Part shown: positions 57,515 through 64,000 of the stretch, piece after piece | How positions within the stretch are numbered: the first letter of the stretch is position 1 | How the letters are laid out: each line of letters begins with the position of its first letter | Source of the DNA: Hymenobacter crusticola | Lineage (GTDB): Bacteria > Bacteroidota > Bacteroidia > Cytophagales > Hymenobacteraceae | Length of the DNA stretch: 64,000 bases | Direction of reading: 5' to 3' | Assembly (NCBI RefSeq): GCF_002154225.1 | Contig: NZ_MTSE01000004.1 | Span: 124,001-188,000, forward strand | Position numbers and translations under genes: made by a program | Notes under the pieces: generated by a model | The model's database searches: none | Told to the model about the DNA's origin: nothing | What the model saw: the letters and a program-made list of their open reading frames with translations, nothing else

Positions 57515-59830
57515 ATGAAAAAAATACTACTCGCGCTTGGGCTAATGCTCGGCACCTCTTGGGCGGCCATGGCGCAGGTGCCGCAGGCTATGAACTACCA
57601 GGGCATCGCCCGCGATGAAGCCGGCAAACTGCTGCAAAGCAAAGTTATTTCCTTGCGCATCAGCGTATTGGCCGGCGGAGCACAGGGCGCGGCGGTTTAC
57701 ACCGAAACGCATAAGGCTTTCACGAATGCCTATGGCTCTTTCTCGCTGCCCGTTGGGCGGGGGCAAGCGGTGAAAGGCGCTTTTACGGACATCAATTGGG
57801 GTAGCGGCAATCAGTACCTGCAAGTAGAAATGGATGCTGCTGGGGGTACTAACTACAAGCTGATGGGCGCCTCGGAGCTGCTGTCGGTGCCCTACGCTTT
57901 CTTTGCCGGCACGGCCGCGCGCCTCTCGGGCGAAACGTCGGCCAAGGGCGGGCCAACGATCGGGCTGCAAGGCGCCAACGGGGTTCCTTCTCAAAACTGG
58001 TCGTTGTTCGGTAACTCGAAATCCGACCCTACTACCGACAAGCTAGGCACTACGGATTTGGCTGACTTGGTGATTGTGACGAACGATCTGGAGCGCCTGC
58101 GTATCACCAGCGCCGGCGACGTAAACATCAAGACGAACCTAAATGTGGGCAATGACTTTCGCGTGGGTCGCGATGCTGCCATCGACCGCAACGCGCTTAT
58201 CGGCAACGATTTGACGGTGAAGCAAAATGCGTATTTCAATACCGTAGGTGGCTCCACTACGAGCAACGGCCCTTTCACCGTAGCCCGGACCAGCGCCACC
58301 TCTTTGACGGGTACGCTCACGGTAGATCAGGCAACGACCCTGAAAAATACCCTCAGCGTTAACGGGGCCACCACGCTGGGCAGCACCCTAGGGGTAGCGG
58401 GCAATACCACCATCACGGGTAATACGGTCATCAACGGCACGACCAAGTTGCAGAACCTAGCCGAGGCCACCAACGTCAGCAGCGGGGCCTTGGTCGTGTC
58501 GGGCGGTACGGGCATCGGAGGGGCACTGTACGTGGGTAAATCTCTGAGTGTGTACGGTAATACGGCCTTGACCGGCAACTTAAGCGTAGCGGGCTCTTCG
58601 GAGTTCGTCGATATTGTTGCCAAAAACAACGGCACTATCGGTAACAACCTAACGGTCAAAAACGCGCTGACGGTCAATAAGAACCTCAACGTGACGGCAC
58701 CGTCTGATGCTTCTGTAGCGCCCCTGAGCGTGCAGGTTGGCGACGGTTCTGCCAGCAAGTTTTCGGTAGGAACGAACGGCCGCGTGACGGTAAAAAGTAC
58801 CGTGGATGGCGCCGACAACGACTCGAACAATTACCCAGTTTACGTAGATGCTGCCCGCAACGGCATGGCCATCAAAGTGAACAGTAGCGGCCAAAGCACT
58901 AACAGCGATAAGAACTTCATTGGCTTCTTCGATAATGGAGGGCTGCGCGGGGCCGTGGAAGGCCAGAACTCTGCCGATTATGCCTCTGATCCGGAGTTCA
59001 TTGCGGAGCTGGTTTATCAGGGTGTGAAAGTGGCCTCACTCGGCGTAGCCATTGCCGCCACGCCGTTTGAGGTGGCAGATATTGTCTGGATTACGGCAGA
59101 TATTGCCTATTACGCGGCTGTGCAAGGTATTCGCGGCGCCAACATTGGCGTGAGTTACTCTTCGGGCTCCGGTGACTACGCCGAGTGGCTGACCCGCCTA
59201 GACCCGAAGGAGGAAATAAACGCTGGCGACATTGTAGGGGTGCAAGGTGGCAAAATCACGAAAGACACGCGCAACGCCCAGCAACTGCTCGCCGTCTCGA
59301 CCGCCCCGATTGTGCTAGGGAATATGCCCAAGCCGGGCCAAGAGCACCTGAGCGAGAAAGTAGCCTTTATGGGGCAGATTCCGGTGAAGGTGCGGGGTGC
59401 CGTGCGCGATGGGGATTATATTATTCCTTCTGGCCTCTACGACGGCGTGGGTATTGCCGTAGCACCTAGCTCTATGACGGCCGATGAATACGCCAAAGTA
59501 ATCGGGCGGGCTTGGGCCAGCGCCGATGGCGCCGAAGAAAAGCTCGTGAACGTGGTGGTGGGTTTGAATGCCGGCGACGTAGCCAAACTATTGCAGCAAG
59601 AAGTGCGCGAGCGGGATAACCTAAAGGCCATGTTGTCGCAAAACCGCGCCCTGCAAGAGAAAAACAGCCAAGAACTAACGCAGCTCCGCAAAGAAGTAGG
59701 ACATCTGCAAGGATTGGCCAGTAAGCTCTCCGAATTGCAGCAGGCTACCGCTAAACAGCCCACTAAGCGCCGCGCCACCAAGCTAGCTCGCACCAAAGCC
59801 CCAGCCGGCGCCGTTACGCTGGTGCGCTAG
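57515..59830 (+). CDS. Secreted phage-fibre-like protein with G2-type chaperone domain
   Basis: 771 residues. Signal peptide (MKKILLALGLMLGTSWAAMA), an N-terminal domain (about 22-130, PQAMNYQGIARDEAGKLLQ ... YLQVEMD) that heads many Bacteroidota fibre proteins, then a long region of short repeats rich in T/N/G (about 205-420; GNTTITGNTVINGTTKLQN is one) predicted to form a trimeric beta-prism or beta-helix. A domain at about 545-660 (SGSGDYAEWLTRLDPKEEIN ... GDIVGVQGGKIT) resembles the Peptidase_G2 intramolecular chaperones of phage neck appendages, which cleave themselves off after trimer folding. The end is a coiled coil (about 690-750) and a basic tail. No T9SS domain of its own is visible. 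It is probably a surface fibre exported with the help of its neighbour (inference). Confidence 0.8.
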   Translation: MKKILLALGLMLGTSWAAMAQVPQAMNYQGIARDEAGKLLQSKVISLRISVLAGGAQGAAVYTETHKAFTNAYGSFSLPVGRGQAVKGAFTDINWGSGNQYLQVEMDAAGGTNYKLMGASELLSVPYAFFAGTAARLSGETSAKGGPTIGLQGANGVPSQNWSLFGNSKSDPTTDKLGTTDLADLVIVTNDLERLRITSAGDVNIKTNLNVGNDFRVGRDAAIDRNALIGNDLTVKQNAYFNTVGGSTTSNGPFTVARTSATSLTGTLTVDQATTLKNTLSVNGATTLGSTLGVAGNTTITGNTVINGTTKLQNLAEATNVSSGALVVSGGTGIGGALYVGKSLSVYGNTALTGNLSVAGSSEFVDIVAKNNGTIGNNLTVKNALTVNKNLNVTAPSDASVAPLSVQVGDGSASKFSVGTNGRVTVKSTVDGADNDSNNYPVYVDAARNGMAIKVNSSGQSTNSDKNFIGFFDNGGLRGAVEGQNSADYASDPEFIAELVYQGVKVASLGVAIAATPFEVADIVWITADIAYYAAVQGIRGANIGVSYSSGSGDYAEWLTRLDPKEEINAGDIVGVQGGKITKDTRNAQQLLAVSTAPIVLGNMPKPGQEHLSEKVAFMGQIPVKVRGAVRDGDYIIPSGLYDGVGIAVAPSSMTADEYAKVIGRAWASADGAEEKLVNVVVGLNAGDVAKLLQQEVRERDNLKAMLSQNRALQEKNSQELTQLRKEVGHLQGLASKLSELQQATAKQPTKRRATKLARTKAPAGAVTLVR

Positions 59831-59881
59831 TAAGCAACTCACGTTCAGTCAACTACTAACTTCATTTTTTCTCGGTATAGC

Positions 59882-60871
59882 ATGTTCCGGATCGTAAACG
59901 TTACGTGGTTAGCGCGCTTTATAGGAGCTTGTCTGTTGCTAAGCTTCCTCAGCACCCATGAGGCGAGTGCCCAAGGCGGACCAAAAAAGCCTAAGAACGA
60001 CCGCAAGACGGCATTGAACGGCAAGAAAAATAAGGTCAAGGCCGCTAAGATTAAGAGCGAGGCCGTGACGGTATATGATGCCCCGAATGGTATAGTATCC
60101 GAAACAGGGGTGAAGCAAGTGGAACGATCCTACGACCCCGAAGGCAACTTGCTGGAGGAAACCAAGTTCAAGCGGGATGGCAGCGTAGATCGGAAGCTGA
60201 AGAACCAGTACAACGCCAAAGGCAACATCGAGAAGACGGATGCCTCGCAAGGCAATGGTGGGGGCATAGACCATAAGAACCCCGCTCAAATCAGCTACAG
60301 CTACGATGAGCAAGATAATTTGGTCGAATCGACTAGTCTTAACGAGGACGGCTCGCTGCTGGTGAAAACCAAGAATAACTACGACGCCAATGGCAAGCTG
60401 ACCGAAATGCTAACCCAGAACAACGAGACTGATCCGAAGCGCAAGCTCTATATCAAGCTAGAAATGTCTTATAACGAAGCCGGTGATGTGGTGAAGGCCG
60501 TTTCCCGGCAGGCCGATGGCTCCATTTTATCCGCCATCGACTACGTGTACGACAGCAACGGAAACATCATTGAACAGGTGAACCAGGTGCAAAACAAGAA
60601 GTTGCGCTTGCTTAATGCCTACGATGCCAAAGGCAACATGACGGAGACAACCCAGCTCAACGAGAACGGGGAGGTAAAGTCCAAAACCACGAATACCTAC
60701 GATGACAATGGTAACAACACCGGCGTAGAAGTAGATTACCCAGCTGCTAATGTGAAGGTGAAAGCCGTCAACACGTTCGACGCAAAAGGCAATTTAACGG
60801 AGCAGCGGACTTACAACAAGCTAGGTGCTTTGGTTAGCAAATCTAAATACGAGTATCAATATTATGAATAG
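59882..60871 (+). CDS. Secreted YD-repeat protein
   Basis: 329 residues. Signal peptide (about 1-31, ending HEASAQG), a Lys-rich segment (32-58), then six or more YD-type repeats of about 22-40 residues: SYDPEGNLLEETKFKRDGS, SYDEQDNLVESTSLNEDGS, YDANGKLTEMLTQNNE, YDSNGNIIEQVNQ, YDAKGNMTETTQLNENGE, YDDNGNNTGVE, FDAKGNLTEQRTYNKLG. These are like the repeats of Rhs/teneurin shells and the MORN-like repeats of surface proteins, but no toxin or core domain follows. It probably sits on the outer surface. It starts 51 bp after the fibre gene and ends the operon at the terminator at 60930. Confidence 0.85.
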   Translation: MFRIVNVTWLARFIGACLLLSFLSTHEASAQGGPKKPKNDRKTALNGKKNKVKAAKIKSEAVTVYDAPNGIVSETGVKQVERSYDPEGNLLEETKFKRDGSVDRKLKNQYNAKGNIEKTDASQGNGGGIDHKNPAQISYSYDEQDNLVESTSLNEDGSLLVKTKNNYDANGKLTEMLTQNNETDPKRKLYIKLEMSYNEAGDVVKAVSRQADGSILSAIDYVYDSNGNIIEQVNQVQNKKLRLLNAYDAKGNMTETTQLNENGEVKSKTTNTYDDNGNNTGVEVDYPAANVKVKAVNTFDAKGNLTEQRTYNKLGALVSKSKYEYQYYE

Positions 60872-60929
60872 CCTGTGTTACTACTGAAGTGATAAGATAA
60901 GCTAGATAGATAATGCGATAACTATTTGT

Positions 60930-60975
60930 GAAACAGCCTTCTGTGTTAAGCGGGAGGCTGTTTCTTTTGCTTTTT
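60930..60975 (+). terminator. Terminator of the fibre operon
   Basis: Perfect 10-bp stem (GAAACAGCCT, 60930-60939; 60955-60964), 15-base loop, then TTTTGCTTTTTG. Confidence 0.82.
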
Positions 60976-61013
60976 GTTCAGCTACGCAAACACAGACTAG
61001 TAACCAACCGCTA

Positions 61014-61193
61014 TTAGCGGTTCACAACCATCTTTGTCTTCTTATAATCTTCTAGATTCTGGCGGAGTGCCTCTAATACGCTACCGTACTGAGGCTGCGT
61101 ATCCAAGCAGGTCTCTAGCTTTTGCAAATGCAAATCGATAAGATGACAAAACTCGTCGGGAGATAAGCGGGATTTGGTTACTGACTTTTGCAC
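61014..61193 (-). CDS. Small ORF of 59 residues, probable gene
   Basis: Read on the minus strand from GTG 61193 to TAA 61014-61016. The predicted product (starts MQKSVTKSRLSPDEFCHLID, continues LHLQKLETCL, QYGSVLEALR, ends KTKMVVNR) is charged and helical with a protein-like composition. An in-frame stop lies seven codons before the GTG, so no longer start exists. There is no homologue I recognise. It lies in a 558-bp gap between the fibre operon terminator and a membrane-protein gene; the AT-rich stretch 61240-61340 could hold its promoter. Flanking sequence otherwise shows nothing. Confidence 0.5.
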   Translation of the reverse strand: MQKSVTKSRLSPDEFCHLIDLHLQKLETCLDTQPQYGSVLEALRQNLEDYKKTKMVVNR

Positions 61194-61386
61194 GTTACGT
61201 AGATGTGTTGCCGGTTAGAACTCAGAGTAAGTGTTGTGCTTGGTAGTAATACGAGCGGGAATACTAATAGTTATAGTTGAGTATTAGTATTATTTTATAT
61301 AGTAAGCAATAATGTTGCGCTGATTCATAAAATACAAGTAAGCGCTAAATAAAGCTGGATAAAGATAATCGCATACTCTTAAAGTG

Positions 61387-61424
61387 CAAGAGCTGCGCCG
61401 TTTCTAGGAACGACGCAGCTCTTG
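61387..61424 (-). terminator. Hairpin downstream of the small membrane protein gene
   Basis: Perfect 11-bp arms (CAAGAGCTGCG, 61387-61397; 61414-61424) with more pairing inside, 5 bp beyond the stop at 61430. The T-run on the minus strand is weak (CACTTTAAG). Confidence 0.6.
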
Positions 61425-61429
61425 AAATA

Positions 61430-61894
61430 TTATAACCGGAACAAGGGGCGGGCCGGATTCCAAATGCCCCACGGAATCATGAGTAGTACTAGGACTAGGG
61501 CGATGGTAAACCAGACGAAAGCAAGTTTGTGCTTGCGTACAGGGTCTGTCGCCTTCTTAGAGAGCGTGCGGCCGACCTGGGCAAAGATGACGGCCAAAAT
61601 CATGGCGGTGATGTGCTCTACACCCCAGAACCGTGTCACGGGGTTTTTCATGGCAGCGCCCCCCATGGCTTGCATCGTATGCAAGCCTAACGGACTCAGA
61701 CCTAGGTATAAAATTAGCCCGAGTAGCAGCTGCAAGTGCATAGAGCCCACGAAAGCCGCCCCCATACCGTTGTCGGCGCCTAGGTAGGCCCGCCGGCCCT
61801 GCCAGCCGCCCAAGGCTCGAAACACGGCAATCAGGCCAAAAACGATAACCAGCCAGCGAGACCAGGAGTGCAAGGCGAGTACGATACTGTACAT
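61430..61894 (-). CDS. Four-helix membrane protein, cytochrome-b-like
   Basis: 154 residues from ATG 61894, the first residue of the hydrophobic MYSIVLALHSWSRWLVIVFG; the longer upstream frame overlaps the control region and lacks membrane character. Four helices (about 2-22, 45-66, 88-106, 126-146). His residues face helices in ALHSWSR, GSMHLQLL, GLHTM and GVEHITAM, which could bind haem as in small b-type cytochromes, but no full motif is there. Similar Cytophagales proteins are annotated as cytochrome B. Partner unknown; the gene stands alone. Confidence 0.68.
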   Translation of the reverse strand: MYSIVLALHSWSRWLVIVFGLIAVFRALGGWQGRRAYLGADNGMGAAFVGSMHLQLLLGLILYLGLSPLGLHTMQAMGGAAMKNPVTRFWGVEHITAMILAVIFAQVGRTLSKKATDPVRKHKLAFVWFTIALVLVLLMIPWGIWNPARPLFRL

Positions 61895-61971
61895 AAAAGA
61901 AGAAGGATTGGTTTGTGAGGGACCAAAGGTCGGGCACGGGCGCGAGAAAATCACCGCGCTCCGCTCAGGAG

Positions 61972-62523
61972 CTAGGGCGCAACGCCTTCACCGGTCAGGG
62001 TAAAGCATTCTTCGCGCACAAACTGGGTGCCCTCCTGGCGTAGAATGGTGATGTTGTTGATGACGATCTTTAGGTTGTAAGTTTCTCGGTTAAGAAACTG
62101 TAGTACAGGGCCCAGCAGATCGGGGGTTGTATCGTGGAGGGCCAGGGAAATATGCGGCAGCCAGCACTCTGGGTTGCTAAACTTATCGGTGCGGAGGCAG
62201 AGCGGGGCGGTAGCCGTCAGGATGCGGTGGTGGAGCTGGTTGAGTGCATCGGAGCGCAGCACCGGGATATAGATAACGGGATTAGGGCCCGGAAATACCC
62301 CTAGGCCCGTCGTGTGCACCGGAAAGGGCTTGGTGGTTGCGGCAATATCGTGCAACACATCTTTCAGGGCTTGTAGTTTGCTGACCCCGGCTAGCTGGTA
62401 GGTGATGTGCGGATCGGGGGTGGCTTGCACGTCGTCGAGACCAAAGTCAGTTTCCAGCCGTTTGATAATCTTGTTGATACGTCGGGCGTGCGGAGGGCTG
62501 AGCAGCGAAGTTATAGCGAGCAT
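61972..62523 (-). CDS. 2H phosphoesterase / 2'-5' RNA ligase family protein
   Basis: 183 residues, full length for the LigT/YjcG-like branch. The two signature motifs are PHITYQL (His39-x-Thr41) and PHISLAL (His124-x-Ser126), 85 residues apart. Members cut cyclic phosphodiesters or join RNA with 2'-5' bonds; the physiological substrate is seldom known. It lies 21 bp after the DinB-like gene on the same strand, so the two are probably transcribed together. Confidence 0.9.
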   Translation of the reverse strand: MLAITSLLSPPHARRINKIIKRLETDFGLDDVQATPDPHITYQLAGVSKLQALKDVLHDIAATTKPFPVHTTGLGVFPGPNPVIYIPVLRSDALNQLHHRILTATAPLCLRTDKFSNPECWLPHISLALHDTTPDLLGPVLQFLNRETYNLKIVINNITILRQEGTQFVREECFTLTGEGVAP

Positions 62524-62544
62524 AGAGTGGTGTACTCTGAAAGA

Positions 62545-63102
62545 CTAGTTGTTGTTGACTTGGCGCTGAACTTCGCGCGTAAACTGCTCGCTCTGACCCC
62601 GCGGAATGCTGAGCGTTTGCCACGCCCGGCCGCGTAAGTGTTTGGCAAGCTGTACTAATTGCCCCGTATGATACGCGTAGTGTGCTACTTGCCGTTGCAA
62701 GGCTGCCAAAGCCGTGTGGGCCTCGCCGCGGATTGTGACCGTGCGAAGTAAATCGTCGGGCTGAAGCGTATCAAACAAGGTGAGTAAAATGGCCCAGGCG
62801 GCCTCCCACTGCTGCTGCAGTTCCGGCACCACCGTTGGCGCAACTGGCTCCTCAAATTCCTGGTCGCGCCGACGATCGGGCTTTTCCCCGTCGCTGGTTA
62901 GAAAATCGGTGAAGCGGGAGCGAAGATTTCCCACCATGTGCTGCACAATCACGGCAGCACTATTAGCCCCCGGCGCCGGACAAAACAGCCACTCGGCGGG
63001 CGTGAGCTGGGCCAAAGCACGGTCGCAGAGACTCTTATAACTCGTGAAACTGTGGCGAAATGAGGCGAGCAGCGCCTGCGCTAGCGGATCGGAATCGGAC
63101 AT
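62545..63102 (-). CDS. DinB-family protein (DUF1572 type)
   Basis: 185 residues, four-helix bundle with the DinB metal triad: His55 in VIVQHMVGNLRSRF, and His141 and His145 in VAHYAYHTGQLV. The SRFTDFLTSDGEKPDRRRDQ segment is typical of the DUF1572 branch. Some members are thiol-dependent S-transferases using bacillithiol, which many Bacteroidota make; activity here is unknown. First gene of a two-gene unit with the 2H phosphoesterase. The gap 63103-63352 upstream is shared with the divergent AsmA-like gene. Confidence 0.85.
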   Translation of the reverse strand: MSDSDPLAQALLASFRHSFTSYKSLCDRALAQLTPAEWLFCPAPGANSAAVIVQHMVGNLRSRFTDFLTSDGEKPDRRRDQEFEEPVAPTVVPELQQQWEAAWAILLTLFDTLQPDDLLRTVTIRGEAHTALAALQRQVAHYAYHTGQLVQLAKHLRGRAWQTLSIPRGQSEQFTREVQRQVNNN

Positions 63103-63352
63103 AGGAGCAGCAAGGTAGAGCTAGGTTATTCCGGATGAGGTGGTAAACATGGAAAGAAATAGCGAAAGTTTGGCCAGGGCGACCTTCGCTAGCTAGCATG
63201 GGGCGACGAACCTGGCCGGAGCTATGCAAAAGAAGCCATCCTGCTAAATTACAAACCCGAATAGCTAGCTTTATCGTTTAGGGAGTTTGTCTCTTACCAA
63301 AGTATAGTTCATCTTGTCTACGCTGCCAGTCACTCCCTCTGCCGCAAACGCA

Positions 63353-64000
63353 ATGACTGTCCGCTCACGTAGCCACGGGCTGAAGTGGTTGCTAGTTGGC
63401 TTGCTCATCCTGGGCGGTTTGCTCACAGCTGCCTCGCTGTTGCTCGATCCGTGGTTGCGCCGAAAGCTGGAAGAACAAGTCACGGAACGCTCGGCGGGGC
63501 GTTATCAACTGCACGTAGCGGAACTACACACGAGCTGGTGGCGGCGCTCAGTACGCCTGCGCGGCGTGCGCTTAGAGCCCGGTTCGGCAGCTCGGTTTCG
63601 AGGAGCCGGGGCGCAATGGCCGCGAGCTACGCTTGAGCTCAAAGAACTGTTCATTACGGGCATCGGGGTGGGGGCGCTGCTCCGGCACGGGGTATTGCCC
63701 GTAGAACGCTTGCTGCTAGATGCCCCTCGCGTACACGTGCTGGCCTTGCCGGGCGCTGCATCCTCAAAAAATAACAAGCCCTTGTATGAGCAGCTGCCTT
63801 TTCAGCTAGCTGGCATACGGGTGCGCTCGTTGGAAGTGCGTGGCCTGGAAGCTAGGTATGGTCCGGGGCGGCAGCCGCTTGCCTTGTTACGCCGCGGCGA
63901 CGTTCACGCCCGAGACATTCTGCTCAGTGCTGCTGGGGCAGCTGATACGCAGCGCATTGGGTACGCGGCAAGCCTAGAAGTTCGGGCGGCTGGTGTGGTC
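63353..64000 (+). CDS. AsmA-like membrane-anchored protein, 5' part
   Basis: Open from ATG 63353 to the end of the window (216 residues so far, no stop). A basic N-terminus (MTVRSRSHGLKWLLVG) and one signal-anchor helix (about 11-30) are followed by DPWLRRKLEEQVTERSAGRY and then repeated short beta strands (VAELHTSWWRRSVRLRGVRL, LPVERLLLDAPRVHVLALPG, IRVRSLEVRGLEARYG). This is the start seen in AsmA/DUF748/TamB-like proteins, which bridge the inner and outer membrane and move lipid. The family cannot be settled without the C-terminal end. Confidence 0.65.
   Translation, partial: MTVRSRSHGLKWLLVGLLILGGLLTAASLLLDPWLRRKLEEQVTERSAGRYQLHVAELHTSWWRRSVRLRGVRLEPGSAARFRGAGAQWPRATLELKELFITGIGVGALLRHGVLPVERLLLDAPRVHVLALPGAASSKNNKPLYEQLPFQLAGIRVRSLEVRGLEARYGPGRQPLALLRRGDVHARDILLSAAGAADTQRIGYAASLEVRAAGVV

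Noticed and set aside
1..64000. CCTAGG excess explained by deamination of CCAGG methylation sites
   Set aside because: Many CCTAGG sites are synonymous choices in conserved Leu-Gly pairs (CTA-GGT); the CCA ancestor would encode Pro, so deamination cannot explain them, although it may fit two of the TAG codons in the broken NTF2-like gene.

Overview
This looks like chromosomal DNA from a Bacteroidota, most likely a Hymenobacter-like member of the Cytophagales. The grounds are a secreted protein with a type IX secretion C-terminal domain, a TonB receptor with a carboxypeptidase-regulatory N-domain, an outer-membrane DUF2490-type protein, LytS/LytTR and HisKA_2 signalling pairs, menaquinone genes, and promoters of the Bacteroidota form (TTTG, 19 bp, TAnnTTTG). 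G+C is high, about 58% by eye. The tetranucleotide CTAG, rare in most bacteria, is abundant here, especially as CCTAGG. The genus call is inference; there is no rRNA, tRNA, CRISPR array or transposase in the window.

Layout. 1-2.8 kb: xylan side-chain enzymes (GH67 partial, GH43). 3.2-8.9 kb: alpha/beta hydrolase, PAS histidine kinase, glycosyltransferase, secreted helical protein. 9.0-13.5 kb: two paralogous LytS/LytTR systems facing each other. 13.8-23.6 kb: mixed genes (GESHG-motif protein, ankyrin protein, GH1-like hydrolase with a dehydrogenase, ABA4-like membrane pair, chymotrypsin-fold protease, MenE). 23.7-24.0 kb: a self-contained 65-residue gene with two LacI/PurR-type operators, promoter and terminator. 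24.0-32.2 kb: membrane proteins, a lipase-maturation-factor homologue, a NTF2-like gene broken by four in-frame TAG codons, a DUF2490-type protein, serine hydrolase, a B3 metallo-beta-lactamase-like protein with Glu in place of the first zinc ligand, and a TIM-barrel isomerase. 32.5-35.0 kb: an AT-rich GH9 gene almost without CTAG, probably acquired. 35.3-40.1 kb: menI-menF-menD-menB on the minus strand, with a long inverted-repeat element in two of its gaps. 40.2-49.5 kb: phosphatase, pyruvate dehydrogenase E2, TonB receptor, HslV, a deoxyhypusine-synthase-like gene whose 3' end is repeated on the far side of a GT-C glycosyltransferase. 49.5-53.8 kb: three SDR dehydrogenases and two AraC-type regulators. 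53.9-60.9 kb: a TPR histidine kinase with a LytTR regulator, divergent from a three-gene surface locus (T9SS-sorted protein, phage-fibre-like protein, YD-repeat protein). 61-64 kb: small housekeeping-like genes and the start of an AsmA-like protein.

How the genes fit together. MenF, MenD, MenE, MenB and MenI cover most of the route from chorismate to the naphthoquinone head group; MenC, MenH and MenA are not here. GH67, GH43, GH9 and the GH1-like enzyme suggest growth on plant polysaccharide. The most unusual material is the surface-fibre locus beside its signalling pair, the duplicated 3' end around the GT-C gene, the TAG-only broken gene, the B3 variant, and the strong palindromes between convergent genes.
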